Positions 52,998-62,616 of a DNA stretch of 64,000 nucleotides are shown here, piece by piece. Below the pieces are notes generated by a model. The model was not told the origin of the DNA. It searched no databases and saw only the letters and a list, made by a program, of their open reading frames with translations. Source of the stretch: an uncultured Clostridia bacterium (GTDB lineage Bacteria > Bacillota > Clostridia > TANB77 > CAG-508); assembly GCA_934157035.1 (NCBI GenBank), contig CAKPHG010000001.1, forward strand, positions 330,481 through 394,480, read 5' to 3'. Each line of letters starts with the position of its first letter. Positions within the stretch are counted from its first letter, which is position 1. A program made the position numbers and the translations under genes.

Positions 52998-55900
52998 TTA
53001 CATGATTATCTCTATATTATATATACCTCCATCTTTATTTAATTTGACCTTTTTATCTTCTATTACATATCCATTTACAATCATTGTTTCCACTCCTGTA
53101 TTTTTTCTATTGTAATTTTCAACTTTTATATTACAAATACTATTTCCATATTTATATCTTATTTCATACTCTTTCCAGTCAGCTGAAATGCATGGATTTA
53201 TAGATAAATATCCATTTTCTATAGTAAGTCCCAAAATATAATGAATACCCGCTTCATACATCCAAGAACTAGATCCAGTATACCAAGTCCATCCACCTCT
53301 TCCTGCTAAATTTTTCTGTCCATATATATCTGCTGCAACTACATAAGGTTCTACTTTATATTTTGAGGCTGTTTCTTTTGTTCTTGCATGTTCTATTGGA
53401 TTTATCATTCTAAATAATTCTACTGCCTTATCACCAAAGCCAAGCATTGCCTCTGCAATAATTGCCCAAATAGCTGCGTGTGTGTATTGTCCACCATTTT
53501 CTCTCGTTCCTGGAAGATATGCTTTTATATAACCTGGCTCTAACTTAGATTTTTCAAAAGGAGGATCTAATAATTTAATTATTCCATTTTCTTTATCTAC
53601 TAAATGATTTTCTAAACTTTCCATTGATATATATTTTTTATCATTATCTCCTGCTTTAGATATAACTGACCAACTTTGGGATATTCCATCTATTTTACAC
53701 TCCTCATTTTGTATTGTTCCTAATATTTCTCCATTATCAGTAAAAGCTCTCCTAAACCATCTTCCATCCCAACCTATACTGTTTAAATTTTTCTTTATCT
53801 TTTCAGTTAGTTGTTTGTAATATTCTATTTCTTCTATTTCTATATTAAGTTCTTCTATTCCTTCTTCTTTTATCCTTTTACATATTTCAATCCATTTTAT
53901 TAAAATATCATACAAAAAGAAGCCAAGCCATACGCTCTCACCTTTTCCTTTATTTCCTACTTTACTAAATCCATCATTCCAATCTCCAGAACCAATTTTA
54001 GGAAGTCCATTTTCTCCCAAATTTATTGCCTTATTTAATGCTCTTTTACAATGCATAAAAATACTTTCTTCTAATTGTGTCTCTATATATTTATCATATC
54101 TTTCATCTATTTTTTCCTCTAATTTGTTTCCTTCTACATAATTTGTTTTTACTTTTAATATAGATAAATCGTTTGTACTTTTTATATATTCCACTACCAA
54201 ATATACTAGCCATAACAAATCATCTGAAAATCTTGTTCTTATTCCTCTTGATGTTTCTTCATGCCACCAATGTTCTACATCACCTTCCATAAATTGATGT
54301 TTACTATGCTTTATAATTTGATTTTTCAGTATATCTGTATCAAAATATTTTAATGCTATCGTATCTTGAAGTTGGTCTCTAAATCCAAATGCTCCTCCAG
54401 ACTGATAAAAACCTGTTCTTGCTTTCATTCTACTTGTTATTGTTTGATATATTAGCCAGCCATTCATTAAAATGTTAAACGATTCCATAGGAGTTTTTAC
54501 TTGAACTCTTTCTAAGATGTTACTAAATTGGTTTCTTACCTCTTCTAATTCTTCTTTAACATTGCCTATATTAGTATACTTATAAACTTTATCTTGAATA
54601 TCTATTAATTTTTCTTCTGCACCTAACAATATTACTATTTGCTTTTTTTCATAAGCTTCCAAATCTATTTCTAATTTTATTGCACAAATATTATCATCTC
54701 CTATATTTGATTCATTATTTAACATTACTTTTTTTATTCCTTCTGGAAATGCAATATTAGAATTTCCTATAAAAAATCTCCTACTACCTGTATATGATTT
54801 TATTTTTTCATTAGAAGATATATATACTATTTCTTTAAAGTCAGTATTTGCTTTATTTTCCATTAATACAATATTTTTATTTTCTTGAAAATCAATGTTT
54901 ATATATCTATTTGCATTTATCTCATCCTCACCTAATACTGGATTTATATAATATATTAAGTTTATTGTTTTAGAATTTGGATTTAAATTTTTTAGTTCTA
55001 ATATAGATATCTTTACACTATCATTTCTTGGTACAAATACTGTTAGGTTTTGTTCTATTTGCATGCTTGTATGCTTATATTTTGCATAACCAAATCCATA
55101 CTCTACTTTATAATTATTATTGTCTGGCATTGGATTTAATCCAATAGACCATGTTTTTAGTGTTTCTGCATCTTGAAGATAAATTACTTCTGAAGGGTTG
55201 TCTAATACCTGGTTATTGCTAAAACTCGTTATTCTATTTAATCTACTATTTTTGCTCCATGTATATCCTCCTAAACTGTCTGTTACTAAGGTTCCAAATT
55301 TATCATTTGCAAGTATATGACTCCAAACTGTTGGCAATTTATTTTTCTTATTTAATTTAATTCTATATTCTTTTCCATCTTTAGAAAAACCGCCATATTC
55401 ATTGTAATACAACAAATTCTCGGTATTTTCTGTATCTTCATTTTCATGTTCTTCATTATATATTTCATATTGTGTTGGTAAGTTTTCTCCTATTTTATTT
55501 TGATTTTCTATATATTCTTCTTCTAAATCTTCTATTTGTCTTAAAATAGGACCTTTTTTAGTATCTATTATTAATTTTGCATAAAACTCTATTATTTCTG
55601 GGTTTTCATTTTCAAAAACAAAAATTCCTGATTTTGTATTTTGCAAATATCCTAAATTAGCATTTAATATTTCATTTTGTATCATTTCTTTAGTATATTT
55701 TTCATAACTATTTGATTCAACATCAAACAATACTAAATCAACTTGTATATTTTTTAATTTAAAAAATTGATATGCTTTTAGTATTTCTCTTAAATTTTCC
55801 TTTTCGTTACTATTTCCTACCTTTACTAGTAGTATTGGTAAATCTCCTGAAATTCCATATTGCCATAATTCTTCTTTTGGATAATATTTACTTTTCAAAT

Positions 55901-58900
55901 TATTTTTATTTTGTAAAGGATTAGAAAATAAAATATATCCTAACATTTTTTGATACGTTTTTATTTGTTTAGCATTTATATTTAAATATCTAGTTTGTGT
56001 ATCAGCTCTTGCTAGTGCAATTTCAAATGATTTATTTATTTTTTCTATATTTTGATATTCTTTCACATTTTCTACTGCTAATTTTTTTTCTTCAGAAACA
56101 CTTAGTAATAAATTGATTTTTACTGTTTCTTCTGGTTTTATTTTTATTGTTTTTCTTAATGCTAAAATTGGATCTGTTACATATTTTATTTTATTTGAAA
56201 ACGGTTTTGAATTTTCCACCATATCGGGAATAAAAAAATTTTCTCTTCCTGCTAATTTTTCTTTATCTATTTCATATTCAACTTTTCCTATTTCTTTATC
56301 TTCTGTATATAAAGATACTGCCAAATACAAGCCTTTTTGTGAATCTTGCCTATTTTTTCTTTCTATTATAAAAATATCTTCATTTTCATTATACTCAAAT
56401 TCTAAAAATAAATTTTGAAAAGCTGGGTGACTATTATAAGCCTCTAAACTTGCTAATATTGGTTCTAATATTGATGTTATTTCTAAAATTTCTTCCTCTA
56501 CCCCATTATTAGTTACTTCTAACATTCGTATTTCTACATTATCTTTTTGTGCTAACGTTACCTTACAATTAGTTTGTATTCCTCCATCTAATCTTTTTAT
56601 TTTATCAGAGTCTTCCGTAAAAGTAATTTCATATTTATCTGGTTTTGCTATATAATCTGTAGCATTTGAAGTCCATATTCTTTTGTTTTTTATATTCTTT
56701 ATATAAAAATATATTCCATCTATTTCATCTGAATTTGGTTTAAATCTATTTATTAAATAATTTTTATATTTACTATATCCATTTGCTCTTTCGTCCATTA
56801 CTACCGTATAATCATTATTTGCTATTACGTTACATATTGGTAGAATTTCATTTGTCTTTTTGAAAATCCTTTGAGCATAATTTTCATAATCTAAATAAGT
56901 GGTTTTTTCTGGCTTTATCTTTTCCTCTTTAGTTATAATTCTATTTTCCGGCATATTCTCTTGAAGCAATACTTCTACCGCTGATATTTGTTCATTTTGG
57001 GAAAATCTTTTTTGTAGTATATTTTTATTAAAAAAATTATTTATTGATAATAAAATAAGCCCTTGGTGATGTGCCATATAAGTATTTACCACCATTTGCT
57101 TCTTTCCTTTTTTCAATCTTATAGGGCTATAATCAATTGATTCATAAAATCCATATTTGTTATACATTCCTTGCTTTTCTAGATTTTTAATATTTTGTAT
57201 AACTTCTTTTGTATCGTTTGAAAGTGCCATTATTGAGGCATAGCTAGACACAACTATGTCTTCTTCTAATCCTCTTTTTAATCCCAGCCAAGGTATTCCT
57301 ATTGCTTTATATTGGTAGTTATTATTTAAATCTTTTAAATAATAAGCTGCTTCTGAAAAGCCCCAAGGTATTCCTAATTTTTTTGCATATTCTTTTTGAC
57401 TCATAATCATAAATTTTATAGATTCATCTATAAGGCTTCCTCTTTCACTCTTTATAATAACATTTGGCATTAAATACTCAAAAGCTGTTCCTGACCATGA
57501 AATAAGTCCATTATATCCGTACATAGTTGTCATTATTCTTCCTAAATTGTTCCAATGTTTAGCTTCAATATCTTTTTTGCTTATTGCTACTAAGCTTGCC
57601 TGCCTTGCTTCTGAAGCTAATAAATCATAATACGAATCTGTTAATTTTCCTTCTTCTATATTAAATCCTATTGAAAATAATCCCTTTTCTCCATCATATA
57701 ATTTAGAAAAATCTGCATTTGCTATTGGGTTATTTTCCAGTGGCTCATCTACCCATTCTGGTATCAAATTAAATATTTTTTCTTTTTCTTCTATTTCGCC
57801 ATTTTTTGTTTTTTCTTTTATTTCTTTATAAAAAGATTGTAAAACATATACATACCCTACAAAGTTTCCACTATCAACAGTAGAAATATATCTAGGTATT
57901 AGAGGCTCTAATGTTTTTATATTGTACCAATTATATAAATGTCCATTCCATTTAGGAAGTTTCTCTATAGTTTTTAGAATATTATTTAATAAAACCATTG
58001 TATCTTCTAGACTTTCATATCCTAAATCATAACTCGAAATAACAGCTAATAATGACAAACCTATGTTAGTAGATGATGTTCTATTAACAAATTCTTCTTT
58101 TCTATCCTCCTGATAATTATCCGGAACCAAATAATTATTCTTTTCTATAATAGTGTCTTTAAAATATTTCCATGTTCTTTTTCCTATTTCTAATAAATAC
58201 TCTTTATCTTCAGTTACCACTTTGTTTAATATTTCATCTTTAGGGACATCCTTGCTTATATACCAAAATATAGTTGGTGCAATTAGCCATAACATTGATA
58301 ATACAAATAAAATTACAGAAGCACCTATGTCTTTTATACATAAACTAAATATTAATGTTATAATTCCAAGAAATACATTTGCTAGCATATTTTTGTAATA
58401 TGACAACAAATCTTTTTTAGATATTCTCTCCGCTTCTTCAGAAGTAACCCATTCTAATAGGTATTTGTTTGAAACACATAATCTATAAATTGTTTTTACT
58501 ATTGCATTAAAAGAATAATATGCTTTATCTGGCAAAGAAATAATTTCGAGAAATACTCTTTCTAAATTTGCTACTAAAGAAGGGATTCTTGGTGTAAACG
58601 TTCTTTGATAACTTTGCCCCTCTTTATGATAAACAATTCTATTTATTATATCTAATAATGCTGGAATTGCTATTGTTATAAACAATATAGCCATTAGTCC
58701 CGTTATTTTTAAACTTCCAACTGTTTTTAATATACATATTAGTATAAATAATAAAATTATAGTTATTGGAGTAACTGCTCTAAAAATATTATCCATAATC
58801 TTATATCTAGAAAGTATATTTAATGGGTTTTCTTTAATTTTTCCTTTTTTGTCTATTATTTTATTATTAGCCCATCTTGTAATTTGAAAATCTCCTCTAA

Positions 58901-61181
58901 TCCATCTATGCATTCTCAATTTAGAACTATTATAGCTACTTGGATACCCATCCATTAAAACAATATCAGAAACTAGTCCACACCTTAAATAACTTCCTTC
59001 TAGTAAATCATGACTAAGTACTGTATTTTCTGGAATTTCATCATTTAATACCTGTGAAAACACCTTTATATCATAAATTCCCTTTCCAGTAAAAATTCCT
59101 TCTTTAAAATTATCTTGATATATATCTGAAATTGCATTTGCGTATGGGTCTATTCCTCCCATTCCTGCAAAAATTTTTGTAAACAAACTTTTATTAGTTG
59201 CTTCTATATTTATTCCTACTCTAGGTTGCATTATCCCATATCCATCTATTACTAAATCTTTATTTTTATTTAAAATAGGCCAATTTAGTATATGTGCCAT
59301 ACTTCCAATTAGTTCTAAACCTGTGTTTAGTACTAGTTCTGTATCTGCATCCAAAGTTATTACATATTTTATTTTTTCAAAATTCTGATTGTCTATTGTA
59401 TTTACTAAAAAAGGATTTTGAATTTTTCCTAATATATATTCATTAAACTGATTTAAAAGCCCTCTTTTTCTTTCCCATCCTAAATAGCACTCTTCTTCTG
59501 AATTCCATTTACGCTCTCTATATATAAAATAAAATTTTGGTATTTCTTCTTTTTTATTTATATACTTTTTATTTAATCTTTCTGCTTGTTTTAAGCCTTC
59601 TTCTATAACTTCTCTATCAAAACTCTCTTCTTTATTACATCCAGAAGAACAATCTCCAAGAAGTGCAAAATATATATTTTCGCTTTTATTTGCCAAATAA
59701 TAAACTTCTAACTTTCTCATTAGTTCTTTTATTTTTTTCTTGTCTTTTAAAATTGTAGGTATAACTACAAAAGTACTATATTCTTCTGGAACACCTGCAT
59801 AAAAGTCCATTTTAGGAATTAGTTTTGGCTTTACTACCTTGCTTAATACATATTGAATTATCTTTACTACTATTTCTTGGATTGGTAGTATGAAAAACAC
59901 TCCAAATATAATTGTAATAATTAAATTCTTAACTTGTTTTTCTATATTATACATACACAATATGTCTATAATTAATGCTAAAGTCCATATTCCATAAATA
60001 TATATTTTTACCTTTGCCTTATCACTTATCTGACTTTTTTCTTTTTGCTGTATGCTTTCAAATAATTCTTTTTTTCCTTTATCTATTAGATAGTAACCTA
60101 CATGCGATTTTTTTATATTTTGATTATTAATATTTTCTTTTGAAAGTTCTAATGCTTTTTGAGCAATATATATTTCTGCTATTTTTGTTCTATTAGAAAT
60201 TTCTTCAATTTTATTTCTATAATATTCTTTTGTCTTATAATCCATTTTTGAATAAACTTTAGCTGGATCTTGTTTTAAAATTTCTTCTACTTCATTTGTT
60301 TGCTCAAATATGGACAGAAAGTCCATTCTAATCAATTCTTTCATACTTGTAATACAGTTAGCCATACTTACTTTTTTTAGTGCTATATCATAATGTTCTT
60401 TTTTTATTACTTCATCTATTGATGTTCCCATTTTGCTTACTTGTTCTTCTAATGCTAATAAAAATGGAATAGATACTTTTCCTTGTTCTTTTAATCTATA
60501 TGACAAGTATTCTATAAAAGGATATTTCATTTCTCCATATCCTTTCACATTAGTTTTATACTCTATTAAATTACGGTACCTCTGTTCTTTACTCTTTTCT
60601 ATTAACCTTTCAATAATATTTTCTGCTCTATACTTTTGCATTTGACTAAAATATATTTTCTCGCAAATACCTCTAATATTTTGTATTATAGAAATTTGCA
60701 TAAATATGCCCATATTCCAAATTTCTTGCATACTCAATGTTTTTTTTCTTTGATATGCTTTTAGAAAATCTATAATATTGTTATATTTAATATTATTATC
60801 TGTATAATTAACAATATCATAGGAAAGTACATATATTCTTGCAAAACCTTTATCTGGACCATTTGCCACACCTAAAAAATCTTTGTATCTTTTTAATGGC
60901 ATGTTTCTTATAATATTTTTTTCACTTTCTTCTATAATATAAAAATTATCTAACAACCATTCTCCGGCTGGATGTATTGGTATTCCTAGTTTTATATGTT
61001 CATTTAATAAATTATATACTCTTCTTATAAATTCGAAATTCTCTTTTAATTTTGGAATTGGATAGGTATCTTTAGAAGAATAATTTTGTATTATTTGGTC
61101 TGAAGCCAACTTTTCCAAATAAATTTCTAAAGATTTTTTATCTAGTTCTACTCCTTTATGATTCAAGTTTCTATATTTCAT
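52998..61181 (-). CDS. ndvB: Cyclic beta-1,2-glucan synthase-like protein (GT84 + glycoamylase-like + GH94)
   Basis: About 2727 residues. In order: N-terminal helical region; membrane segments (about 400-450); GT84-type glucosyltransferase with ITLDADTEL (Asp about 607-611) and LSHDLLEGSYLRCG; second membrane cluster (about 800-870, then about 950-1000); glycoamylase-like domain (about 1180-1390; GLISWSGTAFEYLMP); GH94 repeats; and a C-terminal GH94 catalytic barrel. The barrel has GAFGFRDQLQD (about 2265), SGDWNDGFSKVG (about 2400) and GRGGWTWYTGSSSWMY. This matches NdvB/Cgs, which makes and cyclises beta-1,2-glucan. The ATG at 61181 follows AAGGAGTGG; an upstream start at 61214 is less likely. 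Substrate and cyclic product are inferred. Confidence 0.85.
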   Translation of the reverse strand: MKYRNLNHKGVELDKKSLEIYLEKLASDQIIQNYSSKDTYPIPKLKENFEFIRRVYNLLNEHIKLGIPIHPAGEWLLDNFYIIEESEKNIIRNMPLKRYKDFLGVANGPDKGFARIYVLSYDIVNYTDNNIKYNNIIDFLKAYQRKKTLSMQEIWNMGIFMQISIIQNIRGICEKIYFSQMQKYRAENIIERLIEKSKEQRYRNLIEYKTNVKGYGEMKYPFIEYLSYRLKEQGKVSIPFLLALEEQVSKMGTSIDEVIKKEHYDIALKKVSMANCITSMKELIRMDFLSIFEQTNEVEEILKQDPAKVYSKMDYKTKEYYRNKIEEISNRTKIAEIYIAQKALELSKENINNQNIKKSHVGYYLIDKGKKELFESIQQKEKSQISDKAKVKIYIYGIWTLALIIDILCMYNIEKQVKNLIITIIFGVFFILPIQEIVVKIIQYVLSKVVKPKLIPKMDFYAGVPEEYSTFVVIPTILKDKKKIKELMRKLEVYYLANKSENIYFALLGDCSSGCNKEESFDREVIEEGLKQAERLNKKYINKKEEIPKFYFIYRERKWNSEEECYLGWERKRGLLNQFNEYILGKIQNPFLVNTIDNQNFEKIKYVITLDADTELVLNTGLELIGSMAHILNWPILNKNKDLVIDGYGIMQPRVGINIEATNKSLFTKIFAGMGGIDPYANAISDIYQDNFKEGIFTGKGIYDIKVFSQVLNDEIPENTVLSHDLLEGSYLRCGLVSDIVLMDGYPSSYNSSKLRMHRWIRGDFQITRWANNKIIDKKGKIKENPLNILSRYKIMDNIFRAVTPITIILLFILICILKTVGSLKITGLMAILFITIAIPALLDIINRIVYHKEGQSYQRTFTPRIPSLVANLERVFLEIISLPDKAYYSFNAIVKTIYRLCVSNKYLLEWVTSEEAERISKKDLLSYYKNMLANVFLGIITLIFSLCIKDIGASVILFVLSMLWLIAPTIFWYISKDVPKDEILNKVVTEDKEYLLEIGKRTWKYFKDTIIEKNNYLVPDNYQEDRKEEFVNRTSSTNIGLSLLAVISSYDLGYESLEDTMVLLNNILKTIEKLPKWNGHLYNWYNIKTLEPLIPRYISTVDSGNFVGYVYVLQSFYKEIKEKTKNGEIEEKEKIFNLIPEWVDEPLENNPIANADFSKLYDGEKGLFSIGFNIEEGKLTDSYYDLLASEARQASLVAISKKDIEAKHWNNLGRIMTTMYGYNGLISWSGTAFEYLMPNVIIKSERGSLIDESIKFMIMSQKEYAKKLGIPWGFSEAAYYLKDLNNNYQYKAIGIPWLGLKRGLEEDIVVSSYASIMALSNDTKEVIQNIKNLEKQGMYNKYGFYESIDYSPIRLKKGKKQMVVNTYMAHHQGLILLSINNFFNKNILQKRFSQNEQISAVEVLLQENMPENRIITKEEKIKPEKTTYLDYENYAQRIFKKTNEILPICNVIANNDYTVVMDERANGYSKYKNYLINRFKPNSDEIDGIYFYIKNIKNKRIWTSNATDYIAKPDKYEITFTEDSDKIKRLDGGIQTNCKVTLAQKDNVEIRMLEVTNNGVEEEILEITSILEPILASLEAYNSHPAFQNLFLEFEYNENEDIFIIERKNRQDSQKGLYLAVSLYTEDKEIGKVEYEIDKEKLAGRENFFIPDMVENSKPFSNKIKYVTDPILALRKTIKIKPEETVKINLLLSVSEEKKLAVENVKEYQNIEKINKSFEIALARADTQTRYLNINAKQIKTYQKMLGYILFSNPLQNKNNLKSKYYPKEELWQYGISGDLPILLVKVGNSNEKENLREILKAYQFFKLKNIQVDLVLFDVESNSYEKYTKEMIQNEILNANLGYLQNTKSGIFVFENENPEIIEFYAKLIIDTKKGPILRQIEDLEEEYIENQNKIGENLPTQYEIYNEEHENEDTENTENLLYYNEYGGFSKDGKEYRIKLNKKNKLPTVWSHILANDKFGTLVTDSLGGYTWSKNSRLNRITSFSNNQVLDNPSEVIYLQDAETLKTWSIGLNPMPDNNNYKVEYGFGYAKYKHTSMQIEQNLTVFVPRNDSVKISILELKNLNPNSKTINLIYYINPVLGEDEINANRYINIDFQENKNIVLMENKANTDFKEIVYISSNEKIKSYTGSRRFFIGNSNIAFPEGIKKVMLNNESNIGDDNICAIKLEIDLEAYEKKQIVILLGAEEKLIDIQDKVYKYTNIGNVKEELEEVRNQFSNILERVQVKTPMESFNILMNGWLIYQTITSRMKARTGFYQSGGAFGFRDQLQDTIALKYFDTDILKNQIIKHSKHQFMEGDVEHWWHEETSRGIRTRFSDDLLWLVYLVVEYIKSTNDLSILKVKTNYVEGNKLEEKIDERYDKYIETQLEESIFMHCKRALNKAINLGENGLPKIGSGDWNDGFSKVGNKGKGESVWLGFFLYDILIKWIEICKRIKEEGIEELNIEIEEIEYYKQLTEKIKKNLNSIGWDGRWFRRAFTDNGEILGTIQNEECKIDGISQSWSVISKAGDNDKKYISMESLENHLVDKENGIIKLLDPPFEKSKLEPGYIKAYLPGTRENGGQYTHAAIWAIIAEAMLGFGDKAVELFRMINPIEHARTKETASKYKVEPYVVAADIYGQKNLAGRGGWTWYTGSSSWMYEAGIHYILGLTIENGYLSINPCISADWKEYEIRYKYGNSICNIKVENYNRKNTGVETMIVNGYVIEDKKVKLNKDGGIYNIEIIM

Positions 61182-61248
61182 AAAAAATCCACTCCTTAGC
61201 AATATGTTATGCACATATTATTTACTAGAAGTGGAAAATTTATGCATA

Positions 61249-61827
61249 TTATTCATAATCCTCTATTGTAGCATTTAACTTATCTTTTCCAATAACTCTT
61301 ATTCCATTTTTTAATAATTCTTTATCTTGATCCGATAAATAACTTATTACTATTCCTGTAATTTCATCTAATATTTCATTTCCTTCTATATCTATTTTAT
61401 AAATAGCCACATATCCATCTTTTTCTTTTATTAAAAAATGCTCATCACAAAATCCATCACAATTTTTATAAAAAATTACCTTATTATTTTCAAAACTCTC
61501 TACATTCCAATCCTTATAATAATTTTTTAATTGCTCATTTGTTGAATTCACAAGTTCTTCTGGAACTTTAATTCTTTTTTCTGAGACATGTCCACACTTT
61601 GAATAACTACTTCTGAACACAAACATACAATTAGGTGAAACTTTTTCCTCTTCACTAGAAGTAACAAGAATTTGAACATTTTCTATAACATTTTTATCCA
61701 AATTTAATGAATTTTCTTCATATATATCATTTTTATTTGCTTTATTATTATAAATTAAAAATCCAACTATTATACCTAAAACAATGGCAACAATAATACA
61801 TAAAACTATTATAAATTTTCTATTCAT
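61249..61827 (-). CDS. BofC-like C-terminal domain protein
   Basis: 192 residues. An N-terminal membrane anchor (about 5-26) and a Cys-containing extracytoplasmic part (CMFVFRSSYSKCGH, CDGFCDEHF). The C-terminal half follows the BofC pattern: HFLIKEKDGYVAIYKIDIEG, LSDQDKELLKNGI, GKDKLNATIEDYE. BofC acts in forespore signalling in B. subtilis, but clostridial proteins with this domain have no fixed role. The ATG follows GTGAGG. The REP-like copy B lies downstream. Confidence 0.7.
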   Translation of the reverse strand: MNRKFIIVLCIIVAIVLGIIVGFLIYNNKANKNDIYEENSLNLDKNVIENVQILVTSSEEEKVSPNCMFVFRSSYSKCGHVSEKRIKVPEELVNSTNEQLKNYYKDWNVESFENNKVIFYKNCDGFCDEHFLIKEKDGYVAIYKIDIEGNEILDEITGIVISYLSDQDKELLKNGIRVIGKDKLNATIEDYE

Positions 61828-61888
61828 AAAAAAACCTCACACATAATTTTTATACTATTATTGGCTAAAATTAACAAAAATATACAAA

Positions 61889-61917
61889 GGACATTTGGGG
61901 ACGGGTCAATTTTGTCC
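61889..61917 (+). repeat. REP-like repeat copy B
   Basis: GGACATTTGGGGACGGGTCA, then ATTTTGTCC: 28 of 29 bases match copy A at 6390-6418, in the same orientation. Like copy A it lies at the 3' end of a minus-strand gene (the comEC remnant). Confidence 0.8.
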
Positions 61918-61918
61918 G

Positions 61919-62599
61919 CTATAACTTTGTTTTAATTTTTATACATCCTTTTCGATTTATTTTTATAGTAATTTCTCCTTTTTTATCTGTTCTATATATT
62001 TTTGTATTTATATTTTCTAGTCTTTTTAAGACTCCCTCATTTGGATGACCAAATGTATTTTCTTCTCCAACTCCTATTAATGCAATTTGAGGTTTTACTT
62101 TCTCTAAAAATTCATTTATACTAGAAGATTTTGAACCATGATGGGCTACTTTTAATATATTTGCATTTAAAATATTGCTATTTTCATACTCTTTTAAAAT
62201 TTCATTTTCTGCTATTTTCTCAATATCTCCTGTAAGCAAAATTGAAAAATTTTTATAATTTAGTTTAGCAACTATAGAATTATTATTTATTGCATTTTCT
62301 TTTATTTTTTCATCTTTTGGCCATAAAATATTCAGCAAAATGTTTTCTTCAATTTTCACATTATCTCCTTTTTTCACGACATAAACCTTTATCTTTTTAT
62401 TTTTTACAATTTCTTTAAACCTTCTGTAATTTTCATTTTCTTCTTGCTCACAAATAATTACTTTTTCGACTTTTAATTCTTCTAATACACTAAGAATTCC
62501 ACCAACATGGTCTGTTTCAACCATTGATGCCCAAAAAATATAAGGCATATTTTGTTGAATGATATATTCAACCTTTAATGCCCAAAATAATATAGACAT
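61919..62599 (-). pseudogene. comEC remnant: C-terminal metallo-beta-lactamase domain
   Basis: 226 residues resembling only the C-terminal MBL domain of ComEC/Rec2, a 700-residue-class DNA uptake channel. TDHVGGILSVLEELKV, AHHGSKSSSINEFLEKVKPQ and FGHPNEGVLKRL are intact family motifs. The first part of the MBL (strands before the SHxDTDH motif) and the whole ComEC membrane domain are missing. SMVETDH replaces the expected S-H-x-D-x-D-H, so a zinc ligand is lost. It abuts the recombinase gene, whose stop is 17 bp upstream of this frame's start, so insertion of that element probably broke comEC. The reading frame itself is open. Confidence 0.7.
62516..62589 (-). repeat. Imperfect direct repeats at the recombinase/comEC junction
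   Basis: TTCAACCATTGATGCCCAAA (62516-62535) and TTCAACCTTTAATGCCCAAA (62567-62586) match at 18 of 20 bases, 51 bp apart. They encode the in-frame echo IFWASMVE / ILFWALKVE. The GTTGAA ... TTCAAC pair (62554-62572) forms a small palindrome. Their location suggests an att-site remnant or duplication. Confidence 0.55.
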
Positions 62600-62616
62600 A
62601 AAAGAAGAAATAGCTT

